Assembly (NCBI GenBank): GCA_964553125.1
Contig: CAZKJW010000015.1
Coordinates: 1-34,170 of the forward strand
Origin: Aphodomonas sp964553125
GTDB taxonomy: Bacteria; Bacillota; Clostridia; Christensenellales; Aristaeellaceae
Length of the DNA stretch: 34,170 nucleotides
Reading direction: 5' to 3'
How positions within the stretch are numbered: position 1 is the stretch's first letter; each line of letters begins with the position of its first letter. Of the stretch, positions 1 through 7,845 are shown one piece after another. The notes under the pieces were generated by a model. That model made no database searches. It saw only the letters and a program-made list of their open reading frames with translations, and had not been told where the DNA came from. The translations under genes and the position numbers were made by a program.

Positions 1-74
1 GACTGTCTCTTTTCTTGCTTTCTTCCTGTATCGTTTTCAAGGACCGCCTTGCGTCCGTCCCTCAGGTTTAACCC

Positions 75-118
75 CTCGTTCCGGGTGCTCAGTTATAATA
101 CACCCGGAACGAGTTTTT
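75..118 (+). terminator. Rho-independent terminator of a gene left of the window
   Basis: A perfect 13-bp inverted repeat (75-87 CTCGTTCCGGGTG, 101-113 its complement) encloses a 13-nt loop and is followed directly by TTTTT at 114-118. The T-run is on the plus strand, so it should end a plus-strand transcript entering from the left and converging on rhaA. On the minus strand the hairpin has no T-rich tail, so it is at best a weak terminator for rhaA. Confidence 0.8.
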
Positions 119-176
119 GTCAAGCCTTTTTTTGCAATTTTTCCTTGTTTTTTCAGTGTTTTTGGAAACCCGAACG

Positions 177-1418
177 TTATCTTTTAATTGTCACTTCTTG
201 TTCGTACTTTTTGGCGTCATCGACCCATTTCATGCCAACCGGCACGCCCTGTCGTTCGCAGAATTCGTCCCAAACGGCGCCCATGGGCATCGTGAGAAGC
301 TCCTGCTGGAGCGCAAGACGGGAGCTGTTGTCGCCCTCGGTCTCAAATTTTTTCAAAGTTTCGACAGGTTCGAGCAACGCCGCGAGGAGGGCTTTGCGCG
401 CGTTCCGCGCGCCAACCGTCCACGCAATGACGCGGTTGATGGATGCATCGAAGTAATCCAGCGCGATGTACACGCGGTCAAGCGCGTCAGCGCGCACAAC
501 TTCGCGCATGATCTGGCGCGTTTCATCGTCGAGCAGCACGACATGGTCGCTGTCCCAGCGGACGGGGCGGCTGACGTGAAGCAGCAGCTTCTCGGCGAAG
601 CACAGCACGGTGCTGATCTTGCTGGAAATCAGCTCGGTCGGGTGATAATGGCCGGCGTCCATCGTCAGCAGAAGCTCGGGGTGCTTGACGACGTACGCCC
701 AGTAGAACTCGTTCGAGCCGGGCACGTAGGATTCGCTGCCGATGCCGAACAGCTTGGATTCGAGCGCGTCGCGCGTATATTCAAGGTTCTTCTTCTCCGC
801 GAAGATCTGGTCAAGGCTGTCGATCAGCCGCATACGCGGCCCGACCGTATCGATCGGCACTTCCTTCTCGCCGTCGTGAATCCAGTGGTTCGTCACGCAG
901 GTTTTGCCGGTGCTGCGGCCGAAGTATTCTGCGATGTTGCGCACGCACTTCGCGTGGCGGATCCAGAAAGCGCGCAGGCCCTCGTCCGGGTTGGTCAGCG
1001 AGCCCTTCTCGCCCAGCGGCGAGGAGAAGAACGTGGTGTTGAAATCGAGGCCGACGCCGTGCTCGTTCGCCCACTCGACCCACGTTTCAAAGTGCTTCGG
1101 CTCCAGCTCGTCGCGGGCGACGGGCTTGTCGCTGTCGAGATAGATGGTGTGCAGGTTGACCTTCTTTTCGCCCGGCACGTAGGACAGCACCTTTTCGATA
1201 TCGCTGCGCAGTTCGGCGATATTGCGGGCGCGGCCCGGATAGTTGCCCGTCGTCTGGATGCCGCCGGTCAGCGAGCTGCCGCCCTCAAAGCCGAGCACGT
1301 CGTCGCCCTGCCAGCAGTGAATGGACAGCGGCGCCTTCGCCAGCTGTTCCATCGCCTTTTCGACGTCTACGCCGAGCGCTGCGTACTGTTCCTTTGCCAT
1401 TTCGAACATCTTGGACAT
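177..1418 (-). CDS. rhaA: L-rhamnose isomerase
   Basis: Interconverts L-rhamnose and L-rhamnulose, the first step of cytoplasmic rhamnose catabolism, using divalent metal ions. The 413-residue length is close to the E. coli enzyme (about 419). The sequence is recognisable over its whole length. It includes the TMDAGHYHPTE segment and the VRWDSDHVV segment, which carry metal and substrate ligands in this xylose-isomerase-like TIM-barrel family. The start is fixed by AGGAGG about 8 bases before the ATG. No rhamnulokinase, aldolase, mutarotase or rhamnose regulator gene lies in the window, and the next upstream gene on this strand is an unrelated membrane protein 60 bp away. It may therefore be a stand-alone gene or work with catabolic genes elsewhere. 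The identification is secure; its role in this locus is not. Confidence 0.95.
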   Translation of the reverse strand: MSKMFEMAKEQYAALGVDVEKAMEQLAKAPLSIHCWQGDDVLGFEGGSSLTGGIQTTGNYPGRARNIAELRSDIEKVLSYVPGEKKVNLHTIYLDSDKPVARDELEPKHFETWVEWANEHGVGLDFNTTFFSSPLGEKGSLTNPDEGLRAFWIRHAKCVRNIAEYFGRSTGKTCVTNHWIHDGEKEVPIDTVGPRMRLIDSLDQIFAEKKNLEYTRDALESKLFGIGSESYVPGSNEFYWAYVVKHPELLLTMDAGHYHPTELISSKISTVLCFAEKLLLHVSRPVRWDSDHVVLLDDETRQIMREVVRADALDRVYIALDYFDASINRVIAWTVGARNARKALLAALLEPVETLKKFETEGDNSSRLALQQELLTMPMGAVWDEFCERQGVPVGMKWVDDAKKYEQEVTIKR

Positions 1419-1478
1419 GGTTTCTTCCTCCTACATCTATTGTTTTTCAATTAAAGAAACGCGTTTTCAAGCTCCGGG

Positions 1479-2240
1479 TCAGACCAGCTCTTTCTTCCCG
1501 GACGTTTTCCCTGCCAGCCGCTGCTTGGCTTCTTTTTTGAGCCGCTTACGCGGTTTGTTTTTCGCATCCTCGATAAACTTTCTCGTTTTTTCGTAGCGCG
1601 CCGGGCCGAACTGATATCCCGCCGCATAGAACGCGGGCAGCAGCAGCGCCAGCACGGGCGAAATCCGGTCGAACAGCAGCGCCGCCGCGTCGGTCATATT
1701 GCCGATGAGACTCACATACGGGAACAGCAGGAACCGCACGCCCACGCGCAGATAATCCGTCCACACGACGGAGACGGCGATTTCCTGGAGATACGCCGTC
1801 GCCACGCCGATCTCCTCGCGCGCCATATAGGTTCCCAGCCATGAGGGCGTTCCCTGAAGCATATACGTGTAAGGCTCCGCCGTCACAGCCACGCACACCG
1901 CGGCGATTACAACGGGCGCGGCGGCGATCAGCGCCGCAAGAACGGCGCGGCTGCGCGAGAAGCGCTTGCTCTCCTCCGCCTTTGTGGCGTGATAGCCTTC
2001 GCTGTCCGTCAGCTTTTTCAGCTTCTGCGACATATCGAACTCACGCTCGCCGCGGCTCATGCCGGAAATTGCCGCAAACGCCCAGAAGGCCGCAATGAAC
2101 AGGCCCACCACCGGAATGCGGATCGCCGCGGCGCTTTCCGCGAGCGCGGGCGTAATCACAAACCCGACGAACGCGAACGCAATCTCATACCCCAGCACGG
2201 TCAGCGCCGTGCGCGCAAGCCTGTTTTCTTTTTTCTGCAT
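1479..2240 (-). CDS. Multi-pass membrane protein of unknown function
   Basis: I do not recognise a family. The 253-residue product has about five hydrophobic stretches likely to cross the membrane, at roughly residues 13-34, 39-60, 100-123, 163-182 and 187-212. A polar, charged stretch (about 61-98) separates the second and third. The C-terminal 40 residues are very rich in Lys and Arg, which by the positive-inside rule points to a cytoplasmic tail. No catalytic motif is visible. It starts 6 bp after the alr stop codon and is the last gene of the iorA-iorB-alr unit, so it is probably co-transcribed with them. Co-transcription alone does not define its job. Confidence 0.7.
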   Translation of the reverse strand: MQKKENRLARTALTVLGYEIAFAFVGFVITPALAESAAAIRIPVVGLFIAAFWAFAAISGMSRGEREFDMSQKLKKLTDSEGYHATKAEESKRFSRSRAVLAALIAAAPVVIAAVCVAVTAEPYTYMLQGTPSWLGTYMAREEIGVATAYLQEIAVSVVWTDYLRVGVRFLLFPYVSLIGNMTDAAALLFDRISPVLALLLPAFYAAGYQFGPARYEKTRKFIEDAKNKPRKRLKKEAKQRLAGKTSGKKELV

Positions 2241-2246
2241 CCGTAC

Positions 2247-3377
2247 TCAGACCCCTTGCGTTTTAATGTAGACCTTCGGCACGCGCGCGGACGGCGCGAG
2301 CATCGCCTCGTAATCGATGACGTCCATCCACTCGGCCATCTGGCGGACGGTGATTTTCTGCGCGCCCTGCGCGCCCATGAGCACAACCTCGTCGCCCGCC
2401 TGCGCGTCCGGAATGTCCGTCACATCGAGCATCGCCTGATCCATGCACACGCGGCCGATCACCGGCGCGCGTCTGCCGCGCACAAGCGCGTAGGCGCGAT
2501 TGCCCAGCCTGCGCGGATAGCCGTCGGCATAGCCGACCTCGACGGTCATCACGCGCGTGGGGCGTTCCGCGGTGAAGGCGCGGCCATAGCCGACCGTCTC
2601 CCCCGGCGCGATGGACTTCACATGCGCCGCTTCCGTCACCCAGCGCATCGCCTCGCGAAGCTCCGCGCCGCTTCCGTCCGGAAAGCGCGGGTTTTCATAC
2701 AGCGCGATGCCCGCGCGCACAAGGTCGTGCGCAAACTGCGGCGTGCGCAGCATGGCGGCGCTGTTGAGGCAATGCAGCGCAATGCCCGGATGCTCCGCTG
2801 CAATCGGCTCTGCAATGCGCAGGAACCGCTCGTGCTGCTCGAATTCAAAGTCGATGTTTTCTTCGTCGGCCGTCGCAAAATGCGTGAACGCGCCGGTCAG
2901 CTGCACGCGCGGCGACGCGGCGATGGCGTCGAGCACTTCGCGCGCCTCGCTTTGCGTGCGCACGCCGATGCGCCCCATGCCGGTGTCGATTTTTAGGTGA
3001 ACGCACGCGGTTTTGTTCAGCCGCTCCGCGGCGGCCTCAAGCGCGCGAACCGTGCGCGTATCATACACCGCCTGTGTTAAGTCAAATTGAACGTCGCCCT
3101 CCGCGCCCGCGGCGTTCACGCCGCCGAGCACGAGAATCGGCGCCGTCACGCCCGCCTCGCGCAGCCGCGCGCCCTCCTCGGGAATGGCGACGGCCAGCGC
3201 TTCCGCGCCGTTTGCAAGCGCCGTGCGCGAAACCTCCACCGCGCCGTGCCCATAGGCGTCGGCCTTCACAACGGCGAGCAGCTTGGCCGTGCGCGGCGTT
3301 TTTTCGCGCAGCCAGCGGACGTTATGCGCAATCGCGTCCAGATCGATCTCCAGCCGCGTCTGCCGAAACTGCGTCAT
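2247..3377 (-). CDS. alr: Alanine racemase
   Basis: PLP-dependent enzyme that interconverts L- and D-alanine in the cytoplasm and supplies D-Ala for peptidoglycan. It has 376 residues, the usual length. The PLP lysine is K38 in VVKADAYGHG, and the opposing catalytic tyrosine is Y264 in TVGYGRAF. The C-terminal beta domain begins near residue 245 (VGYADGYPRR at 281-290). The ATG at 3377 is chosen because it overlaps the iorB stop codon as ATGA and begins the conserved N-terminus; the open frame runs 31 codons further upstream, but only through iorB sequence. It lies between iorB and a membrane-protein gene. In spore formers a second alanine racemase can act on germinant alanine, so whether this is the main cell-wall enzyme cannot be told from the window. 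Confidence 0.93.
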   Translation of the reverse strand: MTQFRQTRLEIDLDAIAHNVRWLREKTPRTAKLLAVVKADAYGHGAVEVSRTALANGAEALAVAIPEEGARLREAGVTAPILVLGGVNAAGAEGDVQFDLTQAVYDTRTVRALEAAAERLNKTACVHLKIDTGMGRIGVRTQSEAREVLDAIAASPRVQLTGAFTHFATADEENIDFEFEQHERFLRIAEPIAAEHPGIALHCLNSAAMLRTPQFAHDLVRAGIALYENPRFPDGSGAELREAMRWVTEAAHVKSIAPGETVGYGRAFTAERPTRVMTVEVGYADGYPRRLGNRAYALVRGRRAPVIGRVCMDQAMLDVTDIPDAQAGDEVVLMGAQGAQKITVRQMAEWMDVIDYEAMLAPSARVPKVYIKTQGV

Positions 3378-3952
3378 TTCTTCTCCCCCAGCGCCCAGCC
3401 GGCCAGAAACGCCCGGCGGTTGGCTTCGATGGTTTTCGGCGGCACGCACGCCTCGACGGCCGCGAGCCACGCCTCCTTCGGGAACGTCTCGCCCGCCGTG
3501 TAAGCGCCCAGCAGCACGATATTGACGGACTTGGGCGCGTCGCTTTCCTTTGCCGCGCTCCGCGCGTCGATTTCCAGCACGTCGCCGTGCGCGCGCAGCA
3601 AATCCTCCAGACCGTCGGGATATTCCGCCGCGCCAATTTTCACCGTGACCGGCTCAATCTTCTGGCTGTTGACGACGATTTTTCCGCCCTCGCGCAGGAA
3701 CGGGAGCGCCCGCGCGGCCTCCATCAGCTCGAAGGAGACGATCGCGTCGGCCTCGCCCTCGGTCACAAGCGGCGAAAGCACGCGCTCGCCGATGCGCACA
3801 TGCGTGATGACGTCGCCGCCGCGCTGCGACATGCCGTGTACCTCGCTGACCTTGATGTCCAGCCCGGCATCCATGGCGAGCTTTCCCAGAACGCGGCTGG
3901 CCAGCAGGATGCCCTGCCCGCCCACGCCGACGATGATGATATCCTTTTTCAT
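3374..3952 (-). CDS. iorB: Indolepyruvate:ferredoxin oxidoreductase, beta subunit
   Basis: Smaller subunit of the 2-oxoacid:acceptor oxidoreductase that decarboxylates aryl pyruvates (indolepyruvate, phenylpyruvate) to the acyl-CoA in amino acid fermentation. It has 192 residues, typical for IorB. It begins with the gamma-domain motif IIIVGVGGQGILLASRVLG and contains EVHGMSQRGGDVITHVRIG, both hallmarks of this subunit. The start ATG lies 1 base after the iorA stop codon, and the stop overlaps alr as ATGA, so translational coupling is likely. No iron-sulfur motif is present, as expected for this subunit. Identification is secure from sequence and from its pairing with iorA. Confidence 0.92.
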   Translation of the reverse strand: MKKDIIIVGVGGQGILLASRVLGKLAMDAGLDIKVSEVHGMSQRGGDVITHVRIGERVLSPLVTEGEADAIVSFELMEAARALPFLREGGKIVVNSQKIEPVTVKIGAAEYPDGLEDLLRAHGDVLEIDARSAAKESDAPKSVNIVLLGAYTAGETFPKEAWLAAVEACVPPKTIEANRRAFLAGWALGEKK

Positions 3953-3953
3953 T

Positions 3954-5510
3954 TTATTTCCGCTCCCCCTTCAAAAGCACGCACGGCCGCTTGACGATCA
4001 GCACGGAAACCGCTTCGCGCGCAAGCTCCTCCTCAAGCGCCGCGTCGAACGCTTTCACGTCGAACGGATCGACGGTGCGCACGCTGGCTGCGCCGCACGC
4101 GCGGCAGAGCGCTTCCAGATCGAGCGCGGGCGCGGGGTTGCCGTGAATGTCGAAGCCGCTGGCGGGGTTTTCCTGATGCCCCGTCATGCCCGTGATGCGG
4201 TTATCGAGAATCAGCACGGTGATCGTGCCGCCGTTATAGCAGGCGTTGATGAGCGGCGTCACGCCGGAATGCAGGAACGTGCTGTCGCCGATGACGGCGA
4301 CGGCGCTGCGGCTGAACTCCTTGCCGCGCGCTTTCTCCATGCCGAACGCCATGCCCACCGACGCGCCCATGCAAAGCGCCGTATCGACGCTCGACAGCGG
4401 CGGCAGCGCGCCGAGCGTATAGCAGCCGATATCGCCGAAAACTGTCAGGTTGCGCTTTTTCAGCTGCTGGAACGTCACGCGGTGCGGGCAGCCGGGGCAC
4501 AGTGCCGGCGGACGGCCGGGCATAACCGGCAGCTGCGGCGCATCCGCTTTTTCGCCGGTGAGAATTTCGCGGATCTTCCGCACGGACAGTTCGCCCTGCA
4601 GGCCGGTCTTATCTTTTCCGGAGCAGGCCACGCCATGCGCCTTGAGCTGGTTCTCCATGAACGGCTCCAGCTCCTCGATAACGATCAGCCGATCGACCTT
4701 CGCGGCAAATTCCGCAATCGCCGCGATGGGCAGCGGATAGCTCATGCCCACCTTGAAGGTTGAAACCTCCGGCGCGGCCTCGCGCACGTATTGGTAGCAT
4801 ACGCCAGCGCACACCACGCCAATGCTTGAATCGCGGTATTCTGCGCGGTTAATCTCCATTTTATTGCAGTTTTCCGCGAGTTTCTTTTCTCTTTCCTCCA
4901 CCACAAGATGACGGCCGCGCGCCGGGCCCGGCATCATGACATACTTGCGCATGTCCTTTTCATAGGGGCGCACGGGGCGTTCCTCGCGCGCCTGAAGCGT
5001 CACGAGGGAGCGCGCATGCGCGATGCGCGTCGTCAGCCTGAGCAGAACGGGCGTGTCGTATTCCTCGGAAAGCTCGAAGGCGAGCTTCATGAAATCCTTG
5101 CATTCCTGCGCGTCGGAGGGTTCGAGCACCGGCACGTGCGCGCTGCGCGCGTACAGGCGCGTATCCTGCTCGTTCTGCGAGGAAAACATGAACGGGTCGT
5201 CCGCCACGACGACGACAAGCCCGGCGTTGATGCCGGTATAGGCCGCCGTGAAGAAAGGATCGGCCGCCACGTTCAGCCCGACGTGCTTCATGCACGTCAT
5301 TGCGCGCGCGCCGCCCACAGCCGCGCCATAGGCCGTTTCCATGGCCACCTTTTCGTTCGTCGCCCATTCGCTGTTGATTTCCGGATATTTTGACACCGTT
5401 TCGGTGATTTCCGTGGACGGCGTTCCGGGATAGCTTGAGCAGACCTTCACGCCCGCTTCCCACGCGCCGCGCGCCACGGCTTCATTGCCAAGAAAAAGCG
5501 TTTTTTCCAT
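3954..5510 (-). CDS. iorA: Indolepyruvate:ferredoxin oxidoreductase alpha subunit without ferredoxin domain
   Basis: Large, thiamine-diphosphate-binding subunit of indolepyruvate oxidoreductase. The N-terminal pyrimidine domain has SSYPGTPSTEI and the helix around EKVAMETAYGAA. The C-terminal TPP domain has CPGCPHR, FGDIGCYTLG and the GDSTFLHSG ... DNRITGMTGHQ Mg/TPP motif. The ATG at 5510 is preferred because it opens the conserved MEKTLFLGNEAVARGAW; an in-frame ATG 13 codons earlier lacks family similarity. The protein ends at 518 residues. Family members are usually near 580-600 and close with a two-[4Fe-4S] ferredoxin domain. Here the last residues are VKRPCVLLKGERK and no CxxCxxC cluster motif follows. 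iorB begins 1 base later, so there is no room for a remnant. The electron outlet must be supplied otherwise. Confidence 0.92.
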   Translation of the reverse strand: MEKTLFLGNEAVARGAWEAGVKVCSSYPGTPSTEITETVSKYPEINSEWATNEKVAMETAYGAAVGGARAMTCMKHVGLNVAADPFFTAAYTGINAGLVVVVADDPFMFSSQNEQDTRLYARSAHVPVLEPSDAQECKDFMKLAFELSEEYDTPVLLRLTTRIAHARSLVTLQAREERPVRPYEKDMRKYVMMPGPARGRHLVVEEREKKLAENCNKMEINRAEYRDSSIGVVCAGVCYQYVREAAPEVSTFKVGMSYPLPIAAIAEFAAKVDRLIVIEELEPFMENQLKAHGVACSGKDKTGLQGELSVRKIREILTGEKADAPQLPVMPGRPPALCPGCPHRVTFQQLKKRNLTVFGDIGCYTLGALPPLSSVDTALCMGASVGMAFGMEKARGKEFSRSAVAVIGDSTFLHSGVTPLINACYNGGTITVLILDNRITGMTGHQENPASGFDIHGNPAPALDLEALCRACGAASVRTVDPFDVKAFDAALEEELAREAVSVLIVKRPCVLLKGERK

Positions 5511-5554
5511 TTCTATTGCCCTCGCGTCGAAATAAATACAGAAAACCATTTTTT

Positions 5555-5560
5555 ATTATA
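5555..5560 (-). promoter_or_regulatory. Possible -10 box for the iorA operon
   Basis: The minus strand reads TATAAT at 5560-5555, about 45 bases before the iorA start codon. No convincing -35 hexamer lies at 16-18 bp, so this is only a candidate. Confidence 0.35.
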
Positions 5561-5672
5561 GCGCAGCGGAAAAGAAAAGAAAAGCCAAAACTGCGCGGCG
5601 CGGATGTTTTTGGCAGAAATGCGGATTTCTCTGCGCCCTCCCGGAAATTTTTACCGATTTTTCGCGCGCGTT

Positions 5673-5702
5673 TGTCGAACGTCCTCCTTTTTTTGCGGCG
5701 AA
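5673..5702 (+). promoter_or_regulatory. Spo0A-box pair upstream of spoIIGA
   Basis: TGTCGAA at 5673-5679 matches the core Spo0A box (TGNCGAA) exactly. CGGCGAA at 5696-5702 matches it in 6 of 7 positions and has the same orientation. A TAGACT at 5732-5737 could be the -10 element. The start point would then be near 5744, placing the boxes at about -68 and -45. In B. subtilis the spoIIG promoter is a sigma-A promoter activated by Spo0A bound at comparable positions. The box match is seen; its function is inferred. Confidence 0.6.
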
Positions 5703-5764
5703 ATTCAACGGTGTACGCGCCGCGAATCCGGTAGACTGAACGCAATCCGAAAGGGGGCGATCGC

Positions 5765-6463
5765 TTGCCGGCGGCGGAGGTTTTCCTTTTGAAAAACGTT
5801 TGCGCCGACGCGGCGCTTCTTTTTCTTGCGGCGCGGTTTCAGGGCGTGCGCGCCCGTGCCGTCCGCATTGCGGCGGGCGCTGTTTTCGGCGCGTTCAGCG
5901 CGCTGGGAGCAGCCGCGGCCGGCGGCGTTTTCACAGCGTTTCCGGTTCGTGCGGCCGTATGCCTCGGCATGGCGTTCATTGCCGCAGGGCGCGGGAAAGC
6001 CCTGCGCGTGAGCCTGTCGATGTGGACGGGCGCGATGCTTCTGGGCGGCGCAAGCCTGCTCGGGCTTCCATGGCTGGCGGCGGGCGCGGTTTCCGCAATG
6101 GCGCTGTGCGCCCTATGGATGCGAAAAAACGCACCTCCCCCGGAAGAAGCGCAGCTTCGCATCGTCTGCGGCGGAAGGGAAACGCGTCTGCGCGCAATCG
6201 TGGACACGGGCTGCCGCGCCGTCGATCCGGAAACGCTTCTGCCCGTGATCGTGCTTCCCGCACAGGCGCTACGTCCGCCGCGGGAATGCCGGCCGCTCCG
6301 GGTGAAAACGGCGGCGGGCGCGGCGACGCTCGGCTGCTTCACGCCGGAAGCGATTTTTGTCAACGGCGTACCCGTCGGCGCGTGCGTGGCCGTCTCTGCG
6401 GAAGGCGCGCTCCCCCACGCGCTGATTCCCGTGGCGCTCTGCGCCGGAAGGAGAATCGGATGA
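5765..6463 (+). CDS. spoIIGA: Sporulation sigma-E factor processing peptidase SpoIIGA
   Basis: Membrane-bound aspartic protease that cleaves pro-sigma-E in the mother cell after septation, in response to SpoIIR. Residues 1-118 are strongly hydrophobic, with about five membrane segments. The cytoplasmic domain follows. The active-site motif is AIVDTGCRAVDP with D147-T148-G149, the DSG/DTG signature of this family, which acts as a dimer. The 232 residues are short beside the B. subtilis protein (about 309), mainly in the protease half. The start is TTG at 5765, 6 bases after an AAAGGGGGC Shine-Dalgarno; no better start is available. The stop overlaps the sigE start as ATGA, fitting coupled synthesis of protease and substrate. 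Assignment rests on the motif, the topology and the sigE neighbour. Confidence 0.88.
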   Translation: MPAAEVFLLKNVCADAALLFLAARFQGVRARAVRIAAGAVFGAFSALGAAAAGGVFTAFPVRAAVCLGMAFIAAGRGKALRVSLSMWTGAMLLGGASLLGLPWLAAGAVSAMALCALWMRKNAPPPEEAQLRIVCGGRETRLRAIVDTGCRAVDPETLLPVIVLPAQALRPPRECRPLRVKTAAGAATLGCFTPEAIFVNGVPVGACVAVSAEGALPHALIPVALCAGRRIG

Positions 6464-7170
6464 AATGGCTTTCGCAGCTTCGCATTTATTTGCTCTCCCG
6501 CCTGACAAAGCGGTTTCCGGGGCGGGTGGATTACATCGGCGGCGCGGACGTTCTGCCTGCGCCGCTTTCACGGGAGGAGGAAGAAAAGCTGGTGCAGCAA
6601 CTCAGACAGGACGACGGCGCCGTCCGCGCCACGCTGATCGAACACAATCTCCGGCTGGTCGCGTTCATTGCGCGCAAGTTTGAAAACACGAACGTGGGCA
6701 TTGAAGACCTGATTTCCATCGGAACGATCGGGCTGATCAAGGCCGTCAACACATTCGATCCGACAAAAAAGATCAAGCTGGCCACCTACGCCTCGCGGTG
6801 CATCGAGAACGAAATCCTGATGTATCTGCGGCGCAACAGCAAAAGCCGGCAGGACGTTTCGCTCGACGAACCGCTCAGCACCGACTGGGACGGAAACGAG
6901 CTGCTGCTCTCGGACGTGCTCGGCTCGGACGACGACGACGTTTACCGCGCGATTGAGGAGGACGTGGACCGCGAGCTGCTGCGCGACGCGCTGAAAAAGC
7001 TGACCGGGCGCGAGCAGCGCATCATGTGCCTGCGCTTTGGGCTTTCCGGCGGCGAATGCCGCACGCAGAAGGAGGTTGCGGACGCGCTCGGCATTTCGCA
7101 GAGCTACATCTCGCGGCTGGAAAAGAAAATCCTGCACCGTCTCCGCCGCGAAATGGCGCGCATGGCGTAA
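6460..7170 (+). CDS. sigE: RNA polymerase sigma-E factor (mother cell, pro-form)
   Basis: First mother-cell-specific sigma factor of sporulation. The 236-residue product matches B. subtilis SigE along its length. The N-terminal pro-region (about residues 1-27, with hydrophobic and basic character) ends at DYIGG, equivalent to the YYIGG processing site. Region 2 follows, with NLRLVAFIARKFENTNVGIEDLISIG and the -10-recognition segment KLATYASRCIENEILMYLRR. Region 4 (about 180-236) carries the helix-turn-helix VADALGISQSYISRLEKKI. The ATG at 6460 overlaps the spoIIGA stop by 4 bases, so the two are likely translated together. It is inactive until cut by SpoIIGA. sigG, normally immediately downstream, is displaced here by about 750 bp of repeat-bearing DNA. 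Confidence 0.95.
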   Translation: MKWLSQLRIYLLSRLTKRFPGRVDYIGGADVLPAPLSREEEEKLVQQLRQDDGAVRATLIEHNLRLVAFIARKFENTNVGIEDLISIGTIGLIKAVNTFDPTKKIKLATYASRCIENEILMYLRRNSKSRQDVSLDEPLSTDWDGNELLLSDVLGSDDDDVYRAIEEDVDRELLRDALKKLTGREQRIMCLRFGLSGGECRTQKEVADALGISQSYISRLEKKILHRLRREMARMA

Positions 7171-7234
7171 GCGTCGCGGCGGACGGCGCGGGGGTGAATT
7201 CCGGCGCCGCAGGGCGGCGTCAGGCTGCCGGGGA

Positions 7235-7790
7235 CGGAGCAAGGCGTTTCACGGACGGCGGTTCCGTGGGCGAACGTGGCGAAAGGGGGCGGGGCGTGTT
7301 CCTACATGCAAAGCATTTCAAGGTGCGCAGCCGCTTCTCCGCACAAACCGCTGCGCAGGGCGTAAGCAGAAACGAGCAAGCCCCAGCGCGACGCAAACCG
7401 CCGCTAACGATGCACGACGTTTCGCGGAAGGCGTTTCCGTGGGCGATCGTGGCGAGGGGTGCGCAATGTGGAATTTTCGCGCGTGAACATTACAAGGAAC
7501 GCGGGGGCTTCTCCACACAAAGCGCTGCGCAGGGCGTAAGCGGAAACGAGCAAGCCCCAGCGCGACGCGAACCGCCAGTAACGCCGCAAGGCACTTTTCG
7601 CACAGCGTTTCCGCGTGCAAACATTGTAAGGTGCGCAGCCGCTTCTCCGCGCAAAACGCCGCACATGGCGTAAGCATAAATGTGCAAGCCCCAGCGCGAC
7701 GCAAACCACCGCTAACGCCGCAATACACTTTTCGCACAGCGTTTCCGCGTGCAAAGCATCGCGCGTCGCGCATTCGCAAACCGCCGCGGA
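7235..7790. repeat. Imperfect intergenic repeat array between sigE and sigG
   Basis: Three copies of a 77-bp core lie at 7333-7409, 7507-7583 and 7641-7717, with no internal indels and roughly 6-12 substitutions each relative to the first. All three share GCAAGCCCCAGCGCGACGC. Flanking pieces also repeat: TTCCGTGGGCG-like blocks near 7253 and 7435, and CACTTTTCGCACAGCGTTTCCGCGTGCAAA-like blocks near 7592 and 7727, so a partial fourth unit follows. Core-to-core distances are 174 and 134 bp, so the reading frame is not kept between copies, which argues against a protein. In copy 1, TGCGCAGC (7324-7331) and GCTGCGCA (7350-7357) can pair. I know no named family that matches. A dispersed intergenic element expanded locally is the simplest reading. 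Confidence 0.75.
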
Positions 7791-7845
7791 TACCGCACGG
7801 CGCTGCGCAAACGGCTTTCCCGCGCAGGGCGCGGGAGAATAAACC

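Noticed and set aside
117..1454. A 445-codon plus-strand open frame opposite rhaA
   Set aside because: Antisense to rhaA; no ribosome site and no recognisable domain.
7235..7790. CRISPR array
   Set aside because: Repeat units are long, diverged and irregularly spaced (174 and 134 bp), with flanking sequence that also repeats; there are no uniform spacers and no cas genes.
7235..7790. Tandem-repeat protein encoded by the repeat array
   Set aside because: Distances between units are not all multiples of three, so each copy falls in a different frame, and no start with a ribosome site is present.
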